Assembly (NCBI RefSeq): GCF_021728395.1
Contig: NZ_JAKKCM010000020.1
Span: forward strand, 1-35,060
DNA: 35,060 bases
Direction of reading: 5' to 3'
Source: Vibrio sp. J1-1
Lineage (GTDB): Bacteria; Pseudomonadota; Gammaproteobacteria; Enterobacterales; Vibrionaceae
The notes under the pieces were generated by a model that had not been told where the DNA came from, ran no database searches, and worked only from the letters and a program-made list of their open reading frames with translations. Positions 1 through 10,568 of the stretch are shown piece by piece (the stretch's first letter is position 1; every line of letters starts with the position of its first letter). The position numbers and the translations under genes were made by a program.

Positions 1-43
1 GCTTTAAATTTTGGACACTTGCTTAAGCGAGTGATACCACTGC
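1..43 (+). other. rRNA operon distal spacer before tRNA-Asp
   Basis: The short stretch before tRNA-Asp carries an imperfect hairpin (CTTGCTTAAGCGAG, about 19-32). In Vibrio and enterobacterial rRNA operons tRNA-Asp and tRNA-Trp commonly follow 5S rRNA, and the first few bases (GCTT) could be the very 3' end of 5S. This is inference, as the 5S gene itself lies outside the window. Confidence 0.4.
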
Positions 44-120
44 GGAGTGGTAGTTCAGTTGGTTAGAATACCGGCCTGTCACGCCGGGGGTCGCGGGTTC
101 GAGTCCCGTCCACTCCGCCA
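44..120 (+). tRNA. tRNA-Asp (GTC)
   Basis: A 77-nt cloverleaf. The acceptor stem is GGAGTGG paired with CCACTCC, the D loop contains AGTTCAGTTGGTTAGAAT, the anticodon loop is CCTGTCACG with anticodon GTC, the T arm is GCGGGTTCGAGTCCCGT, and the 3' CCA is encoded (118-120). It is very close to enterobacterial tRNA-Asp. It was probably co-transcribed with an rRNA operon entering from the left. Confidence 0.97.
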
Positions 121-130
121 CTTATTATAA

Positions 131-154
131 AACCTCGCTTATGCGAGGTTTTGT
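131..154 (+). terminator. Hairpin after tRNA-Asp, probable terminator
   Basis: AACCTCGC, loop TTAT, GCGAGGTT, followed by TTG. The 8-bp perfect stem and short T run look like an intrinsic terminator 10 nt after the tRNA. A second hairpin follows at 156-177 (GAATTTAG, 6-nt loop, CTAAATTC, then TTT). If either terminates, the tRNA-Trp downstream would be expressed only by read-through or from its own promoter. Confidence 0.65.
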
Positions 155-180
155 TGAATTTAGAATATACTAAATTCTTT

Positions 181-270
181 AGAGATGTCGCTCCGATTGA
201 AAGGGCAGCGGATTTCCCAAAGTTTGCGAGATGGCGCGTGTTGGGAATTAAATCTCTTAATCCATCGACA
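181..270 (+). pseudogene. Decayed tRNA-Trp copy
   Basis: This stretch aligns along its length with the intact tRNA-Trp at 289-365. Shared blocks include GCTCC in the D arm, GCAGCGGATT in the anticodon stem, GCGTGTTGGGA before the T arm and AATCTCT in the T arm, ending with CATCGACA where the intact gene has CACCCCTGCCA. The copy has about a dozen extra bases after the anticodon region and many substitutions, and neither acceptor nor T stem pairs properly. The 3' CCA is lost. It looks like a tandem tRNA-Trp duplicate that decayed; function is very unlikely. Confidence 0.75.
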
Positions 271-288
271 ATTTGATTACCTATTTCT

Positions 289-365
<77 letters not shown>

Positions 366-370
366 TCTTG

Positions 371-402
371 AAGGCCTCAGTCGAAAGACTGAGGCCTTTT
401 TG
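371..402 (+). terminator. Intrinsic terminator of the rRNA/tRNA operon
   Basis: AAGGCCTCAGTC, GAAA tetraloop, GACTGAGGCCTT, then TTT. A 12-bp perfect stem starting 5 nt after tRNA-Trp is a strong end to the operon. Confidence 0.93.
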
Positions 403-553
403 CATTTTCAGCTCATAAAAATATAAAAGTGACAGCTGTAACATTTAAAATGTGTAACTGTTTGTTGGAACTTATTCGTCGAACTCTAAGATTGTATTAA
501 CGATCTTAAGACAATTTTGATTACAATGTCACCATAAAAACTTTGGGGGGATT

Positions 554-937
554 ATGGGACAACTGTATATTTTAGGATTTATCGCCGTGGGTGGGGCGTT
601 TGGTGCGTGTTCTCGTTATCTCATTTCTGAGTTGTGTATACTTCTTCTAGGCCGTGGTTTCCCTTATGGTACGCTAACCGTTAACGTTATCGGCTCTTTT
701 TTGATGGGATTATTGATTGCAGCTTTTGAGAGCGAGATGTTGGCAACAGACCCTTGGCGACAAATCATTGGCTTAGGTTTCTTAGGAGCTCTGACTACGT
801 TTTCCACATTCTCAATGGATAATGTTCTACTGATGCAGCAAGGTGCTTTTTTCAAAGTTGGCCTAAATATTCTTTTGAATGTGACGCTGAGTATTTCTGC
901 TGCGTGGATTGGCTTCCAATTAATGATGCGTAACTAG
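554..937 (+). CDS. crcB: CrcB/Fluc fluoride ion channel
   Basis: A 127-residue inner-membrane protein that exports fluoride as a dual-topology dimer. Four hydrophobic segments are visible. Family motifs are GGAFGACSRY near the N-terminus, GTLTVNVIGSFLMG (with the conserved Asn) and GALTTFSTFS, which contains the Phe-box region that lines the ion path. The length matches the family. The start has a strong GGGGGGA ribosome site 5-10 bases upstream. It is a single-gene unit between the tRNA terminator and its own hairpin at 965. I looked for a fluoride riboswitch in 403-553 and did not see one; that region holds only inverted repeats (an ATTTAAAAT-centred palindrome near 440-451 and TAAGATTG...CGATCTTA at 488-509) that could be regulatory. 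Confidence 0.95.
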   Translation: MGQLYILGFIAVGGAFGACSRYLISELCILLLGRGFPYGTLTVNVIGSFLMGLLIAAFESEMLATDPWRQIIGLGFLGALTTFSTFSMDNVLLMQQGAFFKVGLNILLNVTLSISAAWIGFQLMMRN

Positions 938-964
938 AAAAAGCTGTAAAATCTAATTTATTCA

Positions 965-988
965 GCTTGGTTTAACCAAGCCGTTTTT
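965..988 (+). terminator. crcB terminator
   Basis: GCTTGG, loop TTTAA, CCAAGC, then CG and five T. It ends crcB and physically overlaps the -35 element proposed for the thiamine operon. Confidence 0.75.
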
Positions 989-995
989 ATATACT
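967..995 (+). promoter_or_regulatory. Probable sigma70 promoter of the thiamine operon
   Basis: TTGGTT (967-972), a 17-bp spacer and TATACT (990-995). This predicts transcription starting near 1001-1003, exactly at the 5' strand of the TPP riboswitch P1 helix. The fit of spacing and start supports it. The -35 lies inside the crcB terminator hairpin. Confidence 0.65.
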
Positions 996-1002
996 GACTT
1001 CA

Positions 1003-1084
1003 CTTGTCGGAGTGCCATAAGGCTGAGACCGTTAATTCGGGATCCGTTGAACCTGATCTGGTTAGTACCAGCGAAGGGAACAGG
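1003..1084 (+). promoter_or_regulatory. TPP (THI-box) riboswitch
   Basis: It carries the conserved THI-box blocks: GTCGGAGTGCC, GGCTGAGACCG, CGGGATCCG, TTGAACCTGATCTGG and TACCAGCGAAGGGAACA. P1 forms between CTTGT (1003-1007) and ACAGG (1080-1084). It binds thiamine pyrophosphate and lowers expression of the thi genes. Downstream, ACCAGATC (1098-1105) is an exact complement of GATCTGGT (1055-1062) inside the aptamer and can alternatively pair with ATCTGG (1108-1113), a plausible switching element. Confidence 0.97.
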
Positions 1085-3186
<2,102 letters not shown>

Positions 3187-3187
<1 letters not shown>

Positions 3188-4512
3188 TGACTAAAATCCT
3201 TATTCCATCACCATTAATTGAGCTAACGGGTTTCGTTCAGCAATGCTTATTATTGGCGAAAGAACAGGGTTTTAGTACTGAAGAAATTGAGTTGGGCGTG
3301 AGCCCAACTCATTTGATTCAACTTGTTCCAGACCAAAATAAAATATTGAGTGTAGGCACGGATCTAGTTGATGGATTAGATGACGCGTTAACTGGTGATT
3401 TTACGCTTTACTACCAATCGAAGTTATCCTTGAAGGAAACTAGCCAGCAAAGTTCCTCGGCTATTTTTATTGGTATTGAGGATACCCCTCCAGCTTCAAA
3501 CAAAGATGACAACACCACTGTGTTTGATATCTGGCGTCATCCAATTAGTGACGAAGTCAGAGCGTTGTCGATGAATGTATCAGCATCAAATACCTTCCAA
3601 GCAGAGCATCACTTAGCGTGGATAATGACGTTGTTGGCGCTCGAATTTCCGATTGAAGACGCTTTGACATTAGCTCGCGCAATGACGAATGTTTCACGTG
3701 AAACAGTGTTTAACGGTGAAACATGCACTCTTCACGAGTGGGCATCTCACTTTGCTGATTTTCCAACCCCAGTTCTAGAAGACTCTATTTTGGGGATTAA
3801 AGTTGGTTGGTCATCGCAAAGCGAACCGGTCAGCTTTCCTTGCCTTAGTAATGACAGCTTAGGGCTATATCCCGTTGTTGATAATGTCAGGTGGATAGAG
3901 CGGCTTTTACCAATGGGGATTACTACCATTCAACTGCGTATCAAAGACCGAAACCAGCCTGATCTCGAAGAGCAGGTTGTTCGTGCGATTGAATTGGGTC
4001 GTCAATATGATGCGCAGGTCTTCATTAATGATTATTGGCAACTCGCAATTAAGCATGGTGCGTTTGGAGTGCATCTTGGACAAGAAGATATCGAAGAATC
4101 TAACTTGCTGCAGTTAAGTGAAGCTGGGATTCAATTAGGACTGTCAACGCATGGTTACTATGAACTGCTTCGAATTGTGCAAATCAATCCTAGCTATATC
4201 GCATTAGGTCATATCTTTCCGACCACGACTAAACAAATGCCATCCAAGCCACAAGGTTTGATTCGTTTGGCTTTGTATCAAACACTGATAGACAGCATTC
4301 CATATGGAGATCAAGTCGGCTATCCAACTGTCGCAATTGGCGGTATTGACCAATCAAATGCAGAGCAAGTTTGGCGATGTGGCGTATCCAGCTTAGCTGT
4401 GGTTAGGGCCATAACTTTATCTGAGTCGCCAAAGTCGGTGATTGAGTTTTTCAATCAATTGATGGGTAGCTCTCAGCCATTGCAGGTAGTGGAGAGCGAA
4501 AGTGCTTACTGA
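3187..4512 (+). CDS. thiE: Thiamine-phosphate synthase ThiE with a long N-terminal extension
   Basis: The C-terminal half (from about residue 225, [16 protein letters not shown]) is a complete ThiE TIM barrel. It shows the phosphate/Mg motifs [39 protein letters not shown] and AIGGI, and joins HMP-PP to thiazole phosphate. At 441 residues it is about twice the E. coli enzyme. The first ~220 residues match no domain I can name. A segment near residues 145-170 ([24 protein letters not shown]) resembles the late helices of ribokinase/ThiD-fold kinases, but the kinase substrate and anion-hole motifs are not visible. A degenerate ThiD-like domain is therefore only a guess. The gene contains an exact parS site, encoding NVSRET, at 3690-3705. 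It overlaps thiC by 1 base and thiF by 11. Confidence 0.93.
3690..3705. promoter_or_regulatory. parS centromere site 1 (inside thiE)
   Basis: An exact 16-base copy of TGTTTCACGTGAAACA, the ParB1 binding site of Vibrio chromosome I and of most bacteria. It is palindromic and in frame within thiE. A degenerate copy (TGTTTAACGGTGAAACA, one extra base) follows immediately at 3707-3723. Confidence 0.95.
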
Positions 4513-5278
4513 TAAAGAATTCATTCGCTATCAGCGCCAAATTTCAATCCCTGAAATCGGTGAATCAGGACAAGCTGAACTCAGCCAATCACATGTTTTG
4601 GTTATTGGTTGTGGCGGATTAGGAAGCGCAGCAAGTTTGTATTTAGCAGCAGCGGGAGTTGGTAAGTTGGTTGTCGTTGATGATGACCATGTCGATAGCA
4701 GCAATTTACAACGACAGGTTGTTTATCGAGAAAGTGATATCAACCAGATGAAAACTGAAGCCACAGCTCAACAGTTATGCGCCCTTAATTCAATGGTTCA
4801 AGTTCGAACTATTCCTAAACGTCTCGATGAATCTCAGTTGCAATTGGAAGTGATGCTTGCCGATGTCGTTCTCGACTGTAGTGACAACATGCCAACTCGG
4901 CAGCTGATCAATCAAGTCTGTTTTCAGCAAAATACGCCGTTGATATCTGCGGCTACAATTGGTTGGCAGGGACAGTTTGCTGTATTTGATTACTCAGAAG
5001 AACAACAGAGTTCGGGGTGTTACCGATGTCTGTATCCATTTGATGAGTTGAAGCAAGGAATGAAGTGCAGCGAAATGGGGGTTGTCGGCCCTGTGGTTGG
5101 AACGTTAGGTAACTACCAAGCCTTGGCGGCTATTCAAAAGCTGGCAACAGGTAAGTTTCATGTGGTTAGTGGTCAGTTGCACCTATTTGATGGTGTTCGT
5201 ATGACTTGGCAAACCATGGTGATTAATAAGGATCAAGAGTGCCAGGTTTGTAGTGAAATGAACGAGCCACAGCACTGA
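4502..5278 (+). CDS. thiF: ThiF sulfur-carrier adenylyltransferase
   Basis: An E1-like enzyme that adenylates the C-terminal Gly-Gly of ThiS so it can receive sulfur. The nucleotide-binding loop is [12 protein letters not shown], followed by [13 protein letters not shown] and the catalytic/helical core. The zinc cysteines are paired as CYRC (about residue 170) and CQVC (about 248). 258 residues is normal for the ThiF/MoeB group. It starts with GTG, 11 bases inside the end of thiE. Membership of thiCEFSGH separates it from MoeB. Confidence 0.95.
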   Translation: MLTDKEFIRYQRQISIPEIGESGQAELSQSHVLVIGCGGLGSAASLYLAAAGVGKLVVVDDDHVDSSNLQRQVVYRESDINQMKTEATAQQLCALNSMVQVRTIPKRLDESQLQLEVMLADVVLDCSDNMPTRQLINQVCFQQNTPLISAATIGWQGQFAVFDYSEEQQSSGCYRCLYPFDELKQGMKCSEMGVVGPVVGTLGNYQALAAIQKLATGKFHVVSGQLHLFDGVRMTWQTMVINKDQECQVCSEMNEPQH

Positions 5279-5297
5279 GTTAGGAGAGGAGTCACAA

Positions 5298-5561
5298 ATG
5301 ACACCATCAAATCATTCAACAACTGAGTTGGGCGACGCCACAAGTGAAAAAGATAAGTTGGTCATCATAACTATTAATGACCAACCTCAGCAGGTTGCGT
5401 TAAACGCGAACTTACAGCAAATCATCACGCAGTTTTCTCTACCCGAGATAGGCTGTGTTTTTGCCATTAATAATCAAGTTGTGCCGCGTAGCGAATGGGC
5501 AAGTACGGTACTTTCTGAGGGAGATAGTATCTCTCTGTTTCAAGCCATCGCAGGGGGATAA
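5298..5561 (+). CDS. thiS: ThiS sulfur-carrier protein
   Basis: A ubiquitin-fold protein that carries sulfur as a C-terminal thiocarboxylate to the thiazole synthase. It ends in AIAGG, the required Gly-Gly tail. At 87 residues it is about 20 longer than E. coli ThiS. The extra N-terminus ([20 protein letters not shown]) is polar and probably disordered, but the start is supported by the strong GGAGAGGAG site 6-14 bases upstream. The stop overlaps the thiG start by one base. Confidence 0.93.
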   Translation: MTPSNHSTTELGDATSEKDKLVIITINDQPQQVALNANLQQIITQFSLPEIGCVFAINNQVVPRSEWASTVLSEGDSISLFQAIAGG

Positions 5562-6334
5562 TGTCGATGCTGAAAATTGGTGATAAAGAATTTCAATCTC
5601 GCTTGTTCACAGGAACGGGCAAGTTTTCCAATAGCGCTTTAATGGCTAAAGCAATTCAGGTTTCAGGCTCTCAACTTGCAACGATGGCACTTAAACGTGT
5701 AGACGTGAATGACCAGCAAGATGATATTTTGCAGCCTCTCATTCATGCTGGCGTGAATTTGTTACCGAACACTTCAGGTGCTAAAAATGCTAAAGATGCC
5801 GTTTTTGCTGCTCAGCTCGCGCGTGAAGCCTTAGGAACAAACTGGGTCAAACTCGAGATTCACCCTGACCCGAAATATTTAATGCCAGATCCGATAGAAA
5901 CTCTAGCTGCTGCGGAACAACTGGTACGAGAAGGCTTTATCGTCTTGCCATACTGTCATGCCGATCCGGTGTTGTGTAAGCGCCTGGAAGAAGTTGGCTG
6001 TGCAGCTGTTATGCCGTTAGGCGCGCCTATCGGTTCGAACAAGGGCATCGCTTCTCATGACTTTCTGGAAATCATTATCGATCAAGCTAACGTGCCTGTC
6101 GTGGTTGATGCAGGGATTGGTGCGCCTTCACATGCTGCGCGTGCAATGGAAATGGGCGCTGATGCGGTATTGGTCAACACGGCTATTGCCACAGCAAGCG
6201 ATCCAGTTGCCATGGCTAAAGCGTTTAGGATGGCAGTAGAGTCTGGTCGTATGGCTTATGAAGCTGGTCTTGCAGGGCAGGTGTCTCATGCTGTCGCATC
6301 AAGTCCGCTGACGGCTTTTCTTGATGAAATGTAA
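5561..6334 (+). CDS. thiG: Thiazole synthase ThiG
   Basis: A TIM-barrel enzyme that condenses deoxyxylulose-5-phosphate, ThiS-thiocarboxylate and dehydroglycine into the thiazole ring. It is 257 residues. The Lys of [10 protein letters not shown] (about residue 98) is the family imine-forming residue. The phosphate-binding loops GAPIGS and [13 protein letters not shown] and the motif [11 protein letters not shown] are present. ATGTCGATG offers two possible starts two codons apart. It forms a complex with ThiH, which follows after 15 bases. Confidence 0.97.
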   Translation: MSMLKIGDKEFQSRLFTGTGKFSNSALMAKAIQVSGSQLATMALKRVDVNDQQDDILQPLIHAGVNLLPNTSGAKNAKDAVFAAQLAREALGTNWVKLEIHPDPKYLMPDPIETLAAAEQLVREGFIVLPYCHADPVLCKRLEEVGCAAVMPLGAPIGSNKGIASHDFLEIIIDQANVPVVVDAGIGAPSHAARAMEMGADAVLVNTAIATASDPVAMAKAFRMAVESGRMAYEAGLAGQVSHAVASSPLTAFLDEM

Positions 6335-6349
6335 AAGTGAGGTCTAAAC

Positions 6350-7477
6350 ATGAGCTTTTATGACCACTTTAAGCAGTTCAACTGGGATGATATTTCCATG
6401 TCGATATATGCCAAAACGGCGAAGGATGTGGAAAGGGCGCTAGCAAACCCCAAACGGGATTTAGAAGATTTCAAAGCGCTCATTTCTCCCTCTGCAGAGC
6501 CTTACTTGGAGCAGATGGCAAAGCTTTCTTATTCGCTTACGCGTAAGCGCTTTGGCAATACCATGTCGCTTTATATTCCATTGTACCTTTCTAATCTTTG
6601 TGCCAATGCTTGCACTTATTGTGGCTTCTCTATGGAAAATCGCATTAAGCGCAGAACGCTAAACAAAGAAGAAGTGTCTGCGGAAATTGAAGCCATTAAG
6701 CGAATGAAATTCGACAGTGTCTTACTGGTAACGGGTGAGCATGAAACCAAAGTAGGAATGAAGTACTTTCGCGAAATGGTGCCGATGATAAAGCAGCGCT
6801 TTAACTATTTGGCGATGGAAGTACAGCCGCTGGAGCAGGATGAATATGCCGAACTAAAATCGCTCGGATTGGATGCGGTGATGGTCTATCAAGAAACGTA
6901 TCATCCATCGACTTACGCAGAGCATCACCTGCGTGGAAACAAGATGGACTTCCGTTATCGTCTAGAGACACCAGACCGGTTAGCTAGGGCGGGAATCGAC
7001 AAAATTGGTATTGGCGCTCTGATTGGATTAGAAGAGTGGCGAACTGATTGCTTTTTTGCCTCTGCTCATCTTGATTATCTCGAGCGAACTTACTGGCAAT
7101 CACGTTACTCCATTTCGTTCCCTCGACTTCGTCCGTGTGCAGGTAATGCGCCGACCAGTGGCTTGCAACCAAAATCGGTGATGACGGATAAGCAATTAGT
7201 GCAATTAATTTGTGCCTACCGATTGTTTAACCCAGAAGTGGAGCTATCGCTGTCGACACGTGAATCACCACAGTTTCGTGATAATGTCTTACCTCTGGGG
7301 ATTACCAGTATGTCCGCCGCTTCCAAAACTCAACCAGGCGGCTATGCGACAGAAGAAGTTGAACTCGAGCAGTTCGAAATCAGCGATGAAAGAAGTGCTG
7401 CTTCAGTAGAAGATATGATCAGAGCAAAAGGCTTCGATCCGGTATGGCGAGATTGGCACTCGGTCTATTCGGGATAA
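6350..7477 (+). CDS. thiH: 2-iminoacetate synthase ThiH (tyrosine lyase)
   Basis: A radical-SAM enzyme that cleaves tyrosine to dehydroglycine and p-cresol for thiazole synthesis. It is 375 residues, matching E. coli ThiH. The cluster motif is C84-A-N-A-C88-T-Y-C91, followed by GFSMEN. The SAM/Tyr-binding barrel includes LLVTGEHE, VYQETYHP and the SFPRLRPC segment. It is the last gene of the thiamine operon. Use of ThiH rather than the oxygen-dependent ThiO fits a facultative anaerobe. Confidence 0.97.
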   Translation: MSFYDHFKQFNWDDISMSIYAKTAKDVERALANPKRDLEDFKALISPSAEPYLEQMAKLSYSLTRKRFGNTMSLYIPLYLSNLCANACTYCGFSMENRIKRRTLNKEEVSAEIEAIKRMKFDSVLLVTGEHETKVGMKYFREMVPMIKQRFNYLAMEVQPLEQDEYAELKSLGLDAVMVYQETYHPSTYAEHHLRGNKMDFRYRLETPDRLARAGIDKIGIGALIGLEEWRTDCFFASAHLDYLERTYWQSRYSISFPRLRPCAGNAPTSGLQPKSVMTDKQLVQLICAYRLFNPEVELSLSTRESPQFRDNVLPLGITSMSAASKTQPGGYATEEVELEQFEISDERSAASVEDMIRAKGFDPVWRDWHSVYSG

Positions 7478-7499
7478 TTTAGAAGTTCCAGATAGTGAA

Positions 7500-7515
7500 T
7501 GTTTCACGTGAAACA
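7500..7515. promoter_or_regulatory. parS centromere site 2 (intergenic after thiH)
   Basis: A second exact TGTTTCACGTGAAACA, 22 bases after the thiH stop and about 3.8 kb from site 1. It is the only one of the three sites lying outside coding sequence. Confidence 0.95.
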
Positions 7516-7583
7516 TCGCAACGTAACAACAGATGATAACAATGTGAGACTTTGAACTTCACCTAGCGTACTTGTAGAAACAT

Positions 7584-7609
7584 AAGGCTCTCCGTTTGGA
7601 GAGCCTTTT
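7584..7609. terminator. Terminator of the thiamine operon (bidirectional)
   Basis: AAGGCTCTCC, loop GTTT, GGAGAGCCTT, followed by T-rich sequence. The mirrored A run upstream lets it also serve the convergent aminopeptidase gene, which ends at 7645. Confidence 0.9.
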
Positions 7610-7644
7610 AATTTTTGTACCAAAGATAAATTTGCGCGTGTCTA

Positions 7645-9435
7645 TTACGAATGCGCTAATGGCAGAGTGGCTTCACGTAGCCAGTCTTTTACTTCACCTT
7701 CGACAAGAGGGCTTATTTGCTCCCAAACTTTTTGGTGGTAATCATTCAACCATACCAGCTCTGGACGAGTCAGCATATCCACGTTGATGTTACGTTTGTC
7801 GATTGGGCAGCGAGTCAGTGACTCAAATGACAGCACAGGGAAGTCACCGTTAGTTGGTGTTTCCACCACTAGCTCTAAGTTTTCGATACGGATACCGAAT
7901 GCATCAGCGCGGTAATAACCTGGCTCATTGGATAGCACCATACCTTCTGTTATCGGTACATTGATTTGTCTTTTCGAAATGCTCGCAGGACCTTCATGTA
8001 CACTCAGGAAGTGACCGACACCGTGGCCAGTACCGTGATCGTAATCGTAACCTTCCGCCCATAGATGTTGACGAGCCAAAGTATCGATCTGGTAGCCACA
8101 AGTACCATTCGGGAAACGCGCACGTGCAACACCAATATGGCCTTTTAACGCCAGAGTGAACTGCTTGATCATTTCTGCTGATGGTTGGCCAATTGCAATG
8201 GTACGCGTGATATCGGTTGTGCCATCCAAGTACTGACCGCCAGAGTCCACCAGATAAAGCGTATTCATTTCTAGCTTACCTGGTACAGGCTGGTTCTCGT
8301 GATTGTAGTGACACATTGCAGCGTTACCACCGGCCGCTGAGATTGTATCGAAGCTTAGATCCATCAATGTTGGGTCTTCCTTGCGGAACGCTTCTAGTCG
8401 ATCCGAAAGAGTGGCTTCATCATGGAGATTGCCTGCGGCAACTTCCGCGTCTAACCAACATAGGAACTTACTCATCGCAACACCGTCGCGTACATGACAC
8501 GCTTTCATCCCTGCAATTTCCACTGGATTCTTCGCTGCTTTCGGCATTAGACATGGATCGGCTGCGGAGATAACGGTTGCTCCAGAATTTTGCAGAACCA
8601 GTTTAAACCAGGCATTACTGTTCGCTGGATCAACTAATACCTTTTTGCCAGTCATTGCTTCAAGGCGAGACTGAAGTGCTTCCGGATGATGCACTGTCAC
8701 GCCTGTGCCTACGTGTGCTTCAAATTCAGCAGGTAGTCGGGCAGGGTCAAAGAAGTATTCAACGCTAGAATCTGCATGAAGAATTGCATGAGACAGAAGT
8801 ACGGGCAGACGAGAGACATCTAGGCCGCGAACGTTCAGTAGCCAACAGATAGAGTCAAGCGCAGTGATGACCGCACTGTCAGCGCCTGCTTTTGTGACTA
8901 GTTGAGCAATCTCCTGACGTTTGCTTTCGCTTGACTGACCAACTGCTTCTGTTGACATCAGACGAACGTCAGTAACCAACGGAGTTGGACGGTCATGCCA
9001 CAGTTCATCAATTGGGTTACTGCTTAGGATAGTAAGCTCAAACTTACCCGTCAGCTTGTCTTGAGCCATATCTAACCAAGCAGAACTGTGCATACGAGGG
9101 TCAATCGCCACTGAAGCACCAGCGGTTAGATTGTCATGGACCCATTCAAGCGCTGGCTCTTCAATCAGGTGACGGTATTCAAAGAGATCAGCAGGAACTT
9201 GTTTGGTGACCTGGACGGTGTAGCGACCATCAACAAACATTGCGGCTTTATCTTTGGTGATCACGGCTGCACCAGCTGAGCCAGTAAATCCGGTGAGCCA
9301 ATGTAGGCGTTCGTTATGAGCGGGAACATATTCGCCCAAGTACTCGTCTTCGTGTGGGACCAATAGGGCATCAATATTGTGTTGATTCAGCCATTCGCGA
9401 ATTGCGTTCACGCGGCTTTGAGTTTCGTTATGCAT
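7645..9435 (-). CDS. Xaa-Pro aminopeptidase (M24B family, long form)
   Basis: A cytosolic metallopeptidase that removes an N-terminal residue preceding proline. 596 residues is the three-domain form resembling eukaryotic XPNPEP1, longer than E. coli PepP (about 440). Two creatinase-type N domains (to about residue 300) precede the pita-bread catalytic domain. Metal ligands are visible in LVDSGGQYLDGTTDITRT (two Asp), GTGHGVGHFLSVHEG (His), SNEPGYY (Glu) and GIRIENLELV (Glu). There is no signal peptide. It is monocistronic, with AAGGA before the ATG. The 190-base leader contains a hairpin (GACTTAAAC/GTTTAAGTC, 9511-9536) and a possible 15-codon leader frame (9454-9501). Confidence 0.94.
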   Translation of the reverse strand: MHNETQSRVNAIREWLNQHNIDALLVPHEDEYLGEYVPAHNERLHWLTGFTGSAGAAVITKDKAAMFVDGRYTVQVTKQVPADLFEYRHLIEEPALEWVHDNLTAGASVAIDPRMHSSAWLDMAQDKLTGKFELTILSSNPIDELWHDRPTPLVTDVRLMSTEAVGQSSESKRQEIAQLVTKAGADSAVITALDSICWLLNVRGLDVSRLPVLLSHAILHADSSVEYFFDPARLPAEFEAHVGTGVTVHHPEALQSRLEAMTGKKVLVDPANSNAWFKLVLQNSGATVISAADPCLMPKAAKNPVEIAGMKACHVRDGVAMSKFLCWLDAEVAAGNLHDEATLSDRLEAFRKEDPTLMDLSFDTISAAGGNAAMCHYNHENQPVPGKLEMNTLYLVDSGGQYLDGTTDITRTIAIGQPSAEMIKQFTLALKGHIGVARARFPNGTCGYQIDTLARQHLWAEGYDYDHGTGHGVGHFLSVHEGPASISKRQINVPITEGMVLSNEPGYYRADAFGIRIENLELVVETPTNGDFPVLSFESLTRCPIDKRNINVDMLTRPELVWLNDYHQKVWEQISPLVEGEVKDWLREATLPLAHS

Positions 9436-9626
9436 CTGTTTTATTCCTTCAAATTACCGCTCCTTCATGCTCAGTATCGGAGCTGTTTCCTTCTGCTTCA
9501 TGCAGTAGCGGACTTAAACGTTGCTATGTTTAAGTCTGGGTATAACAGGCCATATTTGAGCCAAAAAGAAGTATCGCTAGTTAAGCTACTCATTTTAACC
9601 GTTAAGCGCAAATTGAGACCGAATTT

Positions 9627-10568
9627 TTATCTAAGGTGATCGGTTTTCTGCGTGATCATCGTACGTAACCAGTTCAGAGCTGGGTCGTTTTGTCTGTCTC
9701 TATGCCAGAATAAAGTGTATGCCATAGGTGGAAATTCGAGTGGTAATGGCAGTACTACGAGATCGAGCTGTTTCGCTGCAAGCTGTACAAAATGACTTGG
9801 TGCAGTAAAAATAAAGTCGGTGTATGAACATAAACTCGCGGCACTATTGAAGTCCGGAACCGTAACGGCGATATCTCGTTCAGCACCGATGTCGGCGAGA
9901 CGGTAATCCAATAACCAGCGATCGTTACCGTCACAGCGCACCTGAACATGACGTAAGGCTAAGTAGGCCTCAAGGTTCCACTTTTGGTTTAGTGCTGGAT
10001 GGTTCTTGCGGATAATGCACATTTGATGGTCACGATAAATTTCCTGTTCGCAAATATCATCCGGCGGCAGCAGGGTCAGTTTGGCATCGTTAATGTCGAT
10101 GTCTTTTCCGGTTAAACCCAAATCCAGCTCTCCCCGTTGCAGCATTTTAAATGTGTTATCCGACCATGGATGAGTACTGATGGTGACGCCGGGTGCCTGT
10201 TGAAAGATTGCGGGTAAAAAGTGAGGCAATATTAAAGGGTAGACGCTTTCCACTGCAGCGATTTGAAAGCGGTACTCGCTGCTTTGCGGAGAAAACTCTT
10301 CTGGCTGTGTCAGCAATTCCAGTTGGTTAATCAACAGATCGAGTTTCGGTTTTAGGAATAGAGAACGCGGTGTTGGTGTCAGTCCATGGGAGTTACGTGT
10401 AAACAACGGGTCATCAAATTGAGTACGTAATTTGGCGAGTGATTTACTCACCGCCGACTGGCTAAGGCAAAGTCGATGTGCCGCTCGGGTAACGTTGAGC
10501 TCTTCCATCAGTACTTTAAAACAAACCAGCAGATTCAGATCAATGCGCGCCAATTTCTCGATATTCAT
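9627..10568 (-). CDS. LysR-family transcriptional regulator
   Basis: 313 residues from the ATG at 10568, chosen because AGGA lies 8 bases upstream and the protein then begins MNIEKLARIDLNLL. An upstream ATG at 10598 would add 10 residues. The N-terminal winged helix-turn-helix (LNLLVCFKVLMEELNVTRAAHRLCLSQSAVSKSLAKLR) is typical, and the rest is the periplasmic-binding-like effector domain. The ligand is unknown. It is divergent from a Bcr/CflA exporter 106 bases away, which it probably regulates. Confidence 0.93.
   Translation of the reverse strand: MNIEKLARIDLNLLVCFKVLMEELNVTRAAHRLCLSQSAVSKSLAKLRTQFDDPLFTRNSHGLTPTPRSLFLKPKLDLLINQLELLTQPEEFSPQSSEYRFQIAAVESVYPLILPHFLPAIFQQAPGVTISTHPWSDNTFKMLQRGELDLGLTGKDIDINDAKLTLLPPDDICEQEIYRDHQMCIIRKNHPALNQKWNLEAYLALRHVQVRCDGNDRWLLDYRLADIGAERDIAVTVPDFNSAASLCSYTDFIFTAPSHFVQLAAKQLDLVVLPLPLEFPPMAYTLFWHRDRQNDPALNWLRTMITQKTDHLR

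Noticed and set aside
403-553. Fluoride riboswitch before crcB
   Set aside because: The conserved crcB motif RNA blocks and pseudoknot could not be found in the 150 bases upstream.
6057-6239. Second frame inside thiG
   Set aside because: It is a shadow of the thiG coding sequence with Trp/Leu-rich, protein-unlike composition.
7497-7583. CRISPR, phage att site or mobile insertion near the intergenic parS
   Set aside because: There are no repeats, no direct duplications and no integrase; the gap contains only parS and the terminator.
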